Source: Desulfocapsa sp. (GTDB lineage Bacteria; Desulfobacterota; Desulfobulbia; Desulfobulbales; Desulfocapsaceae). From it: a stretch of 5,061 nucleotides of DNA. The notes under the pieces are model-generated. The model had not been told where the DNA came from. It searched no databases and saw only the letters and a program-made list of their open reading frames with translations. Where the stretch lies: the NCBI GenBank assembly GCA_029934915.1, contig JAOZLI010000196.1, positions 1-5,061 of the forward strand. Reading direction: 5' to 3'. The position numbers and the translations under genes are program-made. Positions 1 to 5,061 of the stretch are shown one piece after another. Positions within the stretch are counted from its first letter, which is position 1. Every line of letters starts with the position of its first letter.

Positions 1-4
1 TAAA

Positions 5-418
5 TTACTGGTAAACAATCCCTTTATATTTCAACCAGCCATCATCATGACTCCCGTCAGGGTCATGATGTGTCCAATGAACAACACCACCAAGATCATT
101 CCACTCATATTCACCATAAAATTCAACTGTGGAATTTAATTCCAAACCCGACACCCTCTCTGCAAGATCTATATTATGGGCAATAAGTATCGTCTGTATT
201 GGGCTTACCTGTAAAATGAACCTTTGATGGCGTGATCCTTCAAGGTCATCAGACAATATCCTTACGACTTCCCCTTCTCCCTGAATCTGAAAATCGCTTT
301 TTTGATTATCATATGCATCTTGTAAAACCGTGACAAAATCTGGAGCTACCGGCGTCTCAGGTTGTTGCCCAAACCCTGCTATCAACACAGCTGCAAGTAA
401 AACAATACTATTATCCAT
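5..418 (-). CDS. DUF3465 family small secreted/membrane-anchored protein
   Basis: A 137-residue protein of unknown function that I recognise as the DUF3465 family. Residues 1-17 are a hydrophobic stretch (IVLLAAVLIAGFG) that looks like a signal peptide or anchor, although it has Asp2 instead of the usual Lys/Arg, so export is an inference. A short linker rich in Pro/Thr follows to about residue 27. The conserved body shows GEGEVVRILSDD and GSRHQRFIL (47-69), AHNIDLA (80-86), GEYEWND (102-108) and a His/Trp-rich HWTHHDPDGSH (114-124) ending in GWLKYKG. The body is beta-rich and resembles a small OB-like barrel, and the histidine cluster could bind metal; both are inferences. It is the downstream gene of an operon with the UPF0280 gene, one base after that gene's stop. 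The ATG at 418 is chosen because a strong Shine-Dalgarno precedes it. Family call fairly sure; function unknown. Confidence 0.85.
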   Translation of the reverse strand: MDNSIVLLAAVLIAGFGQQPETPVAPDFVTVLQDAYDNQKSDFQIQGEGEVVRILSDDLEGSRHQRFILQVSPIQTILIAHNIDLAERVSGLELNSTVEFYGEYEWNDLGGVVHWTHHDPDGSHDDGWLKYKGIVYQ

Positions 419-419
419 A

Positions 420-1214
420 CTATACCTCCTTTTTCAGATCAATCTTCACAAGTTCCACATCACCATAAGCACCCATTAATTCACCACAAATCACTACCAC
501 ACCACAGATCCCCTCTATCCCTGCCGCCTTTTCCAGTGCATTTTGAATACCCATTTTTCCGTTTTTACTTTTTCCCACCTCGTTACCAAGCCGTGTAGCT
601 GCCGCATCGGCCAGGGGCGTTGAACTGGCAATAACTGTAACGGAATCAGCCTCCCCCAGGCTCAGGGAATGCCCCACTGTTCCAGAAGATGTGCATATTC
701 CCAGTGGCATAGCCTCTGCATTCAGTTGCACCCCAACCTTATAGCTAAGAGGAGATTCTCCTGCAAAGATAGCCACAGAACAGTCATGCGAACGTTTCAA
801 AAAGATATCACCTCCATTTTCAACGATTATTTCAGAGCAGCCACCACCAAGCAATCCACGTCCGACATATTCAGCAATGGTACCCGCCACAGCAGCCATT
901 GGGCCAACCCCCGCAGCAACACCAGCCTGTAACATATCCCGAACCAGGGGCGGAGCAACTTTATCGCTCAACAATGGATCGAGGCTTGCAGAAAAATCGG
1001 GATTCTTTAGAATGTAGTTTTCGAGTTGTGCTCTATATTGCAAAACAAGATCTGTAGCGGCAAGAGTTACATCCTGTTCTGCCAAAATATGCAAATCTGT
1101 TTCTTCAATACGAATCATGGTGGAGATAAGGTTCGCGCCACTCACCAATTTACGATAGGATCTATCTTTATAGGATTCCGGTTTTTTATTCTTTTCTTTA
1201 TGTGCTTTCTTCAT
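420..1214 (-). CDS. UPF0280 family protein (ApbE-like fold)
   Basis: A 264-residue protein of the UPF0280 family (formerly DUF375), whose members resemble the ApbE FMN-transferase/thiamine-biosynthesis lipoprotein superfamily. Family members occur in methanogens and sulfate reducers, and their biochemical role is not established. Visible marks are a very basic N terminus (about 14 Lys/Arg/His in the first 22 residues), DRSYRKL (17-23) typical of the family start, a Gly/Ala-rich AAGVGPMAAVAG (100-111), VENGGDIF (131-138), GICTSSGTVGHSLSLG (172-187) and ADAAATRLGN (202-211), which recalls the ApbE A-D-A-x-A-T segment. There is no signal peptide or lipobox, so it is probably cytoplasmic, unlike true ApbE. 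The length fits the family. The start at 1214 is supported by GGAAGG at 1221-1226 on the minus strand, six bases upstream. It is divergent from the glycosyltransferase pair and followed by the DUF3465 gene. A flavin- or nucleotide-related role is only inferred from the fold relationship. Confidence 0.88.
   Translation of the reverse strand: MKKAHKEKNKKPESYKDRSYRKLVSGANLISTMIRIEETDLHILAEQDVTLAATDLVLQYRAQLENYILKNPDFSASLDPLLSDKVAPPLVRDMLQAGVAAGVGPMAAVAGTIAEYVGRGLLGGGCSEIIVENGGDIFLKRSHDCSVAIFAGESPLSYKVGVQLNAEAMPLGICTSSGTVGHSLSLGEADSVTVIASSTPLADAAATRLGNEVGKSKNGKMGIQNALEKAAGIEGICGVVVICGELMGAYGDVELVKIDLKKEV
424..430 (-). promoter_or_regulatory. Strong Shine-Dalgarno for the DUF3465 gene
   Basis: On the minus strand the sequence reads AGGAGGT (within AAAGGAGGT), ending five bases before the ATG at 418. 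It lies inside the last codons of the UPF0280 gene. It is the best ribosome binding site in the window and fixes the start of the small gene. It suggests that the gene can be translated efficiently in its own right and not only by coupling to UPF0280. Confidence 0.8.
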
Positions 1215-1226
1215 AGGACACCTTCC
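1215..1226. promoter_or_regulatory. 12-nt head-to-head gap made of two opposed Shine-Dalgarno sites
   Basis: The entire space between the UPF0280 ATG (1214, minus) and the TIGR04282 ATG (1227, plus) is 12 bases. Its left part reads AGGA on the plus strand (1215-1218, 8 nt before the plus-strand ATG). Its right part is the complement of GGAAGG (1221-1226, six nt before the minus-strand ATG). Each strand thus has a usable ribosome binding site that crosses the other gene's 5' edge. No promoter fits inside, so both promoters should lie within the opposite gene's coding region. I could not pick convincing -35/-10 boxes there. Confidence 0.65.
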
Positions 1227-1865
1227 ATGCCATCTGACCGTTCTCTTGTCATTCTTTTTACACGTTACCCTCGTCCCGGGAAATGCAAAACACGATTAAT
1301 CCCGAAATTGGGTAAAGAAGCAGCTGCGCAGATACACAAACAACTTGTTTCTCACTGTATTAAAACCCTGGAAAAGTTTATCATATGTGAGCAAGGTGCA
1401 ACATATCATACTTACCACCATGGTGCTTCAGAAGAACAGATGCAAGAATGGCTTGGGATACAACGATATACAGCACAGCAGGGAAATGACCTCGGTGAAC
1501 GGATGGCAAATGCCCTGATTGATAACCTGCAGACAACAGACAAGTGCCTCCTGATCGGATCCGACTGTCCTGATATAGATCCAGCTCTTTTACAGGAGGC
1601 TTTGCTAAAATTACAGACCAATGATCTGGTGCTGGGTCCCGCCTATGATGGTGGATATTATCTCATTGGCATAAACTGCTCCCTCATGAAAACAACTATT
1701 AGAGGAGTCTTTAGCGATATTCCATGGGGAAGTGACAAGGTTCTCTCCACAACCATTTTGCGGCTGGAGAAATTAAATATCCGTTACCATCTCTTAAAAA
1801 AACTTCACGATATAGACATCCCGGATGACCTCAACTATTTCCATCATCATTCCAACGCTCAATGA
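1227..1865 (+). CDS. TIGR04282 family glycosyltransferase-like protein
   Basis: A 212-residue protein of the TIGR04282/DUF2064 family, known as 'rSAM/selenodomain-associated transferase 1' or 'arsenosugar biosynthesis glycosyltransferase'. It has a nucleotidyl/GT-A-like fold related to MobA/CofC enzymes. Landmarks are FTRYPRPGKCKTRL near the N terminus (11-24, the nucleotide-binding loop with conserved P-G-x-x-K-T-R-L), QGNDLGERMANA (85-96), LIGSDCPDI (109-117, with acidic metal-binding candidate D113), GPAYDGGYYLIG (138-149), IPWGSD (165-170) and the closing HDIDIPDDL (194-202). All are in the order and spacing expected, and the length is normal. The reading frame is open back to 1026, but that part is antisense to UPF0280. 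ATG 1227 is chosen because the family begins just before LVILFTRYP and AGGA precedes it. ATG 1200 is a weaker alternative. The gene overlaps the next gene by 41 nt. The true substrate is not known. Confidence 0.88.
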   Translation: MPSDRSLVILFTRYPRPGKCKTRLIPKLGKEAAAQIHKQLVSHCIKTLEKFIICEQGATYHTYHHGASEEQMQEWLGIQRYTAQQGNDLGERMANALIDNLQTTDKCLLIGSDCPDIDPALLQEALLKLQTNDLVLGPAYDGGYYLIGINCSLMKTTIRGVFSDIPWGSDKVLSTTILRLEKLNIRYHLLKKLHDIDIPDDLNYFHHHSNAQ

Positions 1866-2547
1866 GGCGCAGAACCTACCCCTCATTCAAGCCGCCGCCA
1901 GACAGGTGGATGAATGTATTATTGTTGATGGCGGAAGCAGTGACAATACGGTGCAAATTGCAAAAGAACTTGGCTTCACTTTACTTACAAACGGCAAAGG
2001 CCGTGGCGCTCAACTAAACATAGGGGCTGCCCACGCGACTTCTTCCCTACTTCTTTTTCTCCATGCCGACACCATTCTTCCACCAGATTTTCCAAACCTG
2101 ATTACAACATGCCTGTCCCGGCCAGAAACCATCCTTGGAGCATTTTCCCTGCATATTAAGCCATCCTCTGTAGGCTTAAGGCTTATCGCAGCTGGGGCTA
2201 ACTTCAGGTCACGCCACCTGCACCTTCCGTATGGAGACCAGGCCCTCTTTATGCGTAAGACAGATTTCCATGCCTGTGAGGGATTCCCGGAACATCCGAT
2301 CATGGAAGATTATATTTTTATCCGGCAGCTAAAAAAGAAAGGGGAAATAGAAACACTCAAACAGACAGTAAGCACTTCAGCAAGACGTTGGCAAAAAGTA
2401 GGCCCTATTCGGACAACGGCTGTTAATCAACTGATGATTTTAGGATATCACCTGGGAATACCACTCAAAACACTGGCAACATTCTACCGTAAAGACTTAC
2501 TCTTTAGGAAACGCAGTGGGGACAAAGGGACGGACACCATCGGCTAA
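1825..2547 (+). CDS. TIGR04283 family GT2 glycosyltransferase
   Basis: A 240-residue family-2 (GT-A fold) glycosyltransferase of the TIGR04283 family ('rSAM/selenodomain-associated transferase 2', also named arsenosugar biosynthesis glycosyltransferase). Motifs are IIPTLNEAQN (8-17), VDGGSSD (34-40), GKGRGAQLN (57-65), LHADT (79-83, the DxD-like metal site with D82), PYGDQA (135-140), EDY (161-163, catalytic acid region) and SARRW (185-189). It should act in the cytoplasm on a nucleotide-sugar-like donor; donor and acceptor are unknown. The start overlaps the end of the TIGR04282 gene by 41 nt and has no clear Shine-Dalgarno, so translation is probably coupled to that gene. Family proteins I recall end at about the YR at 221-222. 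Here 18 extra residues follow, encoded antisense to the 3' end of cvpA, so the tail looks non-native. Confidence 0.9.
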   Translation: MTSTISIIIPTLNEAQNLPLIQAAARQVDECIIVDGGSSDNTVQIAKELGFTLLTNGKGRGAQLNIGAAHATSSLLLFLHADTILPPDFPNLITTCLSRPETILGAFSLHIKPSSVGLRLIAAGANFRSRHLHLPYGDQALFMRKTDFHACEGFPEHPIMEDYIFIRQLKKKGEIETLKQTVSTSARRWQKVGPIRTTAVNQLMILGYHLGIPLKTLATFYRKDLLFRKRSGDKGTDTIG

Positions 2548-3090
2548 ACGCTCCGGTTCCTTTGCAGATATGGCAGGCACCTTCTGCACAAGAGCCTTGC
2601 GCAGGGTCTCGTCCTTTATCACAGAACGAAACACCTCCGTAGCCTGTTTAACATACGGACAGAAATAACAATCACGTAACATTTTATTTTCCGGGGCAAG
2701 AACACCGGAAAGGATCATATTCAGAAAGACAATCAGGATAACAGCTTTTGCAGCTCCCAACACACCACCGAGGAGTTTATCAAACCATCCGGCAAGTGTC
2801 AGATTCACCACTTTGGCCAAAATTTTACCAAGAAGCATGGTGACAACGTAGGTGATTGCGAACAACACCACATAGGATGCCCAAAAAACCGCATGGGGAT
2901 TGTCGGTTACTTCTCGTAAAAAAGGAAAAAGTTTGTCATGATACTGTCCGGCAATGACATAAGCGACTAGAAGAGCCACAAGGGTAGTTATTTGCTGCAG
3001 AAAACCAACCCATAAACCACGCAACACAAAGAGAAGCAATAGACCGATAATGACAAAATCAAACCCTGTCAAATGAAATGAAGCGCCCAT
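2497..3090 (-). CDS. cvpA: CvpA family inner-membrane protein
   Basis: A 197-residue membrane protein of the CvpA (colicin V production) family. Known members sit in the inner membrane and are linked to colicin V export, envelope integrity and biofilm traits; the molecular activity is unsettled. Four hydrophobic segments are visible, at about 12-30, 33-49, 68-92 and 106-130. The family signatures are FDFVIIGLLLLF followed by LRGLWVGF (10-30) and GWFDKLLGGVLGAAKAV (101-117). After the last segment comes a soluble tail containing CYFC (141-144), then a Lys/Glu-rich helix and a Pro-containing end. There is no C-terminal protease domain, so it is the short form. The ATG at 3090 follows GGGGGAG on the minus strand (3093-3099), close to the start. 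It is divergent from the PPTase gene, and its 3' end overlaps the TIGR04283 gene by 51 nt, tail-to-tail. The gene symbol reflects family membership only. Confidence 0.87.
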   Translation of the reverse strand: MGASFHLTGFDFVIIGLLLLFVLRGLWVGFLQQITTLVALLVAYVIAGQYHDKLFPFLREVTDNPHAVFWASYVVLFAITYVVTMLLGKILAKVVNLTLAGWFDKLLGGVLGAAKAVILIVFLNMILSGVLAPENKMLRDCYFCPYVKQATEVFRSVIKDETLRKALVQKVPAISAKEPERLADGVRPFVPTAFPKE

Positions 3091-3178
3091 TACTCCCCCT
3101 GCTGATAAGAAATCGTTAATATTACAATACCTACTGAGTTAGTTAGCAGAATACGTTAAAAAAGCAAGAAGATAATTT
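3091..3178. promoter_or_regulatory. Divergent spacer between cvpA and the PPTase gene
   Basis: This is an 88-nt, AT-rich region between two diverging genes, so it should carry promoters for both cvpA (minus) and the PPTase-mutM pair (plus). TACAAT at 3123-3128 on the plus strand is one mismatch from the -10 consensus, but the bases 17 nt upstream do not look like a -35 box. An 8-bp palindrome TAATATTA (3117-3124) and two copies of CGTTAA (3114-3119 and 3154-3159) are present but are of doubtful meaning in such AT-rich DNA. AAGAAG at 3166-3171 is the likely, rather weak, ribosome binding site of the PPTase gene. Promoter function is inferred from position. Confidence 0.35.
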
Positions 3179-3976
3179 ATGTCCACGAGTACCCAAAACA
3201 CTGAACTGACATTCAACACACTCCCCACAAGCTTTCGGGCTCTGACTGAGGAAACCTTCAAAGATTCACAGCCATCCGCTTCCATCCTGCCACTCCCGGA
3301 TATTGAAGACGCAGAAGCAATACATGTCGAACGATGGCTACACCCCGACGAAAGCCAAAAACTTGCAACATTTACCTTTGAAAAGCGACACCGCGAATGG
3401 CTCGGAGGAAGGATCTGTGCAAAACAGAGTTTAGGTGTTTTTAGCCGCCGAACACTATCCACCGCAATAGTTATTCCTGAACATACCCAGTACACTATAC
3501 AATCTGAAGATTCCGGCAGACCCTATTTTGCCTCAATTAACGGACTGGATTTCATATTCCCTGAACTTTCCATCAGTCATTCCAATGATTTTGCGGCTGC
3601 AATGAGTAGTGCATCTCCCTGTGGAATAGATATCCAGTTTTCTGCAAAGAACCTGGATCGTGTTCGGGAAAGGTTTTGCAGTGAGCCAGAAGGAGAACTC
3701 CTGGAACAGGAACTCGACAAATCTTCTAATTTATCAAGACTTACTCTCCTCTGGAGTGCCAAAGAAGCTGTAAAGAAAATGCTCAGCCCCGGTGGAATAC
3801 CAGGATTTCAGGAGCTTCATCTTCGCAGGATTGAGCAACGAAATGACACTGATATGATTTTTACCTTTTCCAGGAACAGTGAAACAACGTCCATCAAGAC
3901 AGCGGTCAGCATGATACATGATGACTATGCGGTGGCTATCTGCTGTGCAGAAAAACGTCCTGTAAACGATAAGTAA
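3179..3976 (+). CDS. Sfp-type 4'-phosphopantetheinyl transferase
   Basis: A 265-residue member of the 4'-phosphopantetheinyl transferase superfamily. Such enzymes move phosphopantetheine from CoA to a serine of an acyl or peptidyl carrier protein, in the cytoplasm with Mg2+. Residues 1-45 are Ser/Thr-rich and not conserved-looking. The core follows: FTFEKRHREWLGGRICAKQ (65-83), SGRPYF (112-117), the SISHS motif (131-135), CGIDIQ (148-153, Mg ligand D151) and LLWSAKEAVKKML (190-202, with W192, K195, E196 and K199). The length and motif order fit the Sfp group, not the short AcpS type. Position 153 is Gln where Sfp itself has Glu. The stop TAA shares its last base with the ATG of mutM, so the two genes are co-transcribed and probably translationally coupled. 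No carrier protein, NRPS or PKS gene is in the window, so its target (fatty-acid ACP or a specialised carrier) is unknown. Confidence 0.9.
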   Translation: MSTSTQNTELTFNTLPTSFRALTEETFKDSQPSASILPLPDIEDAEAIHVERWLHPDESQKLATFTFEKRHREWLGGRICAKQSLGVFSRRTLSTAIVIPEHTQYTIQSEDSGRPYFASINGLDFIFPELSISHSNDFAAAMSSASPCGIDIQFSAKNLDRVRERFCSEPEGELLEQELDKSSNLSRLTLLWSAKEAVKKMLSPGGIPGFQELHLRRIEQRNDTDMIFTFSRNSETTSIKTAVSMIHDDYAVAICCAEKRPVNDK

Positions 3977-4815
3977 TGCCTGAATTGCCAGAAGTAGAAG
4001 TTATCTGCCGCGGCCTGCAGAATCATATTATCGGCAGGCGTATCGAAGCAGTGCACTGCTCAGGCAAACACCTTCGTTCCCCCGTAGATTGCACAGGACT
4101 TTCCGATGAGCTTTGCGGTCAATCCATCAACAGCCTTACCCGACGGGCAAAATACCTGCTTCTGCAATTCACCGGTGGTGCTGCCCTGATCCTCCATCTG
4201 GGAATGACCGGCAATATGGGGATCTTTAAGAAGGGATCGAAAACAAAAAAACATGATCATATCTGCTGGACTCTTGATAACAACACAGAACTACGCTTCA
4301 ATGACACCAGAAGATTTGGCGCAGTCCACCTGTTTCCTGCAGAAGAAGCCAGCAAAGGCGTAAAGGCCTTTTTTGCAAAGACCGGTCCCGAACCGTTCTC
4401 CCGCACATGCTCAACAAAATACCTGTTCAATCGAGCCGCAAACAAAAAACAACCCGTAAAAAACTTCATTATGGACAGCCATACCATTGCAGGTATCGGA
4501 AATATCTACGCCAATGAATCGCTCTTTCGTGCAGGAATTAATCCAACACTGCCAGCATCATCACTCACTGAAAAAGAGTGGAAACGACTTCTTACGGTTA
4601 TTCGCAAAACGCTCAAACACGCCATCCAATGCGGTGGCTCAACAATCAGTGATTTTGTAAATGCCAGCGGCGATGGAGGTTACTTTCAGATGAACTTTCA
4701 GATTTACGGAAAAAATGGGGAACAGTGCAGACAATGCCAGGAAACCATACAGAAAATTACCATTGGCGGTCGTGCCAGTTTTTTCTGTCCACGATGCCAA
4801 AACTACGTGGACTGA
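3976..4815 (+). CDS. mutM: Formamidopyrimidine-DNA glycosylase (Fpg/MutM)
   Basis: A complete 279-residue bifunctional DNA glycosylase/AP lyase that removes 8-oxoguanine and formamidopyrimidines in base excision repair. The start MPELPEVE gives the catalytic P2 (Schiff-base nucleophile once Met is removed) and E3. K59 lies in RRAKYLLL, and HLGMTG (74-79) together with DTRRFGA (110-116) supplies the lesion-void residues M77, R112 and F114. The helix-two-turn-helix segment is GIGNIYANESLFRAGINP (173-190), with N175. The C-terminal zinc finger has C251, C254, C271 and C274, with R266 in GGRASFFC contacting DNA. Alignment by eye to E. coli MutM (269 residues) runs end to end, with a few extra residues in loops and the C-terminal tail. 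The ATG overlaps the PPTase stop (TAATG), and no good Shine-Dalgarno precedes it, so reinitiation is likely. No clear rho-independent terminator follows. Confidence 0.97.
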   Translation: MPELPEVEVICRGLQNHIIGRRIEAVHCSGKHLRSPVDCTGLSDELCGQSINSLTRRAKYLLLQFTGGAALILHLGMTGNMGIFKKGSKTKKHDHICWTLDNNTELRFNDTRRFGAVHLFPAEEASKGVKAFFAKTGPEPFSRTCSTKYLFNRAANKKQPVKNFIMDSHTIAGIGNIYANESLFRAGINPTLPASSLTEKEWKRLLTVIRKTLKHAIQCGGSTISDFVNASGDGGYFQMNFQIYGKNGEQCRQCQETIQKITIGGRASFFCPRCQNYVD

Positions 4816-4911
4816 GCCATAAACAAGCTATTCTACTAAAAGAAAAAACGACAACCACCAACAGTGCGCAAAAAAGATTACATCTCAAATAGAGCCCCAC
4901 GCTGCATCTAT

Positions 4912-5003
4912 ACTTAGGGTTCGGAAAGAAATAATCGGCTGAAGGTGGGTGTGGTACAGTTACGAATTGGAAAGTCCAAGTTATTTCTTACCGAGCCCTT
5001 AGT
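4912..5003. repeat. 23-bp imperfect inverted repeat, likely mobile-element end
   Basis: The left arm (4912-4934, containing GGGTTCGGAAAGAAATAA) and the right arm (4981-5003, containing TTATTTCTTACCGAGCCC) are reverse complements at 20 of 23 positions. Mismatches fall at arm positions 4, 9 and 14, and 46 bases separate the arms. The right arm includes the stop codon of a minus-strand reading frame that exits the window. This matches either the terminal region of an insertion sequence whose transposase lies to the right, or a very small element of about 90 bp. No run of T follows the arms, so it is not a standard terminator. I cannot assign an IS family from the repeat, and target-site duplications cannot be seen. 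Confidence 0.55.
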
Positions 5004-5061
5004 GCACATTCAATGCTTCTTTTACTGCTCGATCAAGTTTAGCCATTGAATAAGGTTTTTT
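4999..5061 (-). CDS. C-terminal end of an unidentified, window-truncated ORF (possible transposase)
   Basis: On the minus strand, 20 sense codons run from the window edge to a TAA at 4999-5001. The peptide contains PYSMAKLDRAVKEALNVH, which would form an amphipathic basic helix. It has an internal Met, but no Shine-Dalgarno precedes that codon, so this is more likely the tail of a longer protein that begins beyond the window than a tiny gene. The stop sits in the right arm of the inverted repeat, as is common where a transposase gene reaches the end of its element; that reading is inferred. The peptide is too short to identify a family. Confidence 0.3.
   Translation of the reverse strand, partial: KKPYSMAKLDRAVKEALNVH

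Noticed and set aside
669..932. Plus-strand frame inside UPF0280
   Set aside because: Antisense to conserved UPF0280 motifs, with no Shine-Dalgarno and no protein-like features.
1026..1226. N-terminal extension of the TIGR04282 gene back to an ATG at 1026
   Set aside because: The extra 67 codons are antisense to the well-supported UPF0280 gene, show no family similarity, and the conserved protein begins just after ATG 1227, which has its own AGGA.
2010..2303. Minus-strand reading frames opposite the glycosyltransferase genes (also 1412-1621)
   Set aside because: They have no recognisable motifs, lie wholly antisense to strongly conserved coding sequence and look like shadow frames.
2490..2506. 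Perfect 6-bp stem TAAAGA/TCTTTA with a 5-nt loop at the cvpA stop as a bidirectional terminator
   Set aside because: The stem is short and AT-rich and has no T run on either side; it also lies within the coding end of the glycosyltransferase.
3139..3495. Minus-strand 118-codon frame opposite the start of the PPTase gene
   Set aside because: Ser/Arg/Cys-rich composition without motifs, crossing the promoter spacer; typical of an antisense shadow.
4912..5003. The inverted repeat as a rho-independent terminator for mutM
   Set aside because: The spacer is 46 nt, the structure starts about 97 nt after the stop, and no T tract follows.
1..5061. CRISPR arrays, tRNA/rRNA genes, riboswitches, toxin-antitoxin or phage-defence genes
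   Set aside because: I looked on both strands and saw no regularly spaced repeats, no cloverleaf-like sequence and no proteins of these families.

Overview
The window is a compact bacterial chromosomal segment of ordinary-looking genes, with by-eye GC in the mid-40s percent. The combination of a UPF0280 (ApbE-like) gene, the TIGR04282/TIGR04283 glycosyltransferase pair, a single-domain CvpA protein and a standard MutM suggests a Deltaproteobacterium/Desulfobacterota (Desulfobulbales-like) genome. This placement rests on gene content and protein style, not on a phylogenetic marker, so it is tentative.

Left part (5-1214, minus strand): a two-gene operon in which a UPF0280 protein is followed, two bases after its last sense codon's stop begins to be read out, by a small DUF3465 protein with its own near-perfect Shine-Dalgarno. 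Only one base separates the stop of the first gene from the ATG of the second.

Middle-left (1227-2547, plus strand): divergent from UPF0280 across a gap of only 12 bases lie two GT-A-fold glycosyltransferase-like genes of the TIGR04282 and TIGR04283 families, overlapping by 41 nt. In other genomes these two are adjacent to radical-SAM/selenodomain or arsenosugar genes. No such partner is seen here. The second gene runs tail-to-tail into cvpA with a 51-nt overlap.

Middle-right (2497-3090, minus): a CvpA-family membrane protein. It is divergent, across an 88-nt AT-rich spacer, from a plus-strand pair (3179-4815): an Sfp-type 4'-phosphopantetheinyl transferase whose TAA overlaps the ATG of mutM (TAATG). 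MutM is complete, with the N-terminal catalytic Pro/Glu, the catalytic Lys and the C-terminal zinc finger.

Right end (4816-5061): after mutM there is about 95 nt of A-rich sequence in which I see no gene and no convincing terminator. Then comes a 23-bp imperfect inverted repeat (20/23 matches, 46-nt spacer), whose right arm contains the stop codon of a minus-strand reading frame that leaves the window. This looks like the edge of an insertion element, but the family cannot be named from what is visible.

The most notable property overall is packing. All gene junctions except two are overlapping or nearly so, including one head-to-head junction of 12 nt and one tail-to-tail overlap of 51 nt, so opposing transcripts must overlap. 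I did not find a clearly novel multi-gene system. The best leads are the UPF0280-DUF3465 pair of uncharacterised proteins, the head-to-head junction and the element edge at the right end.
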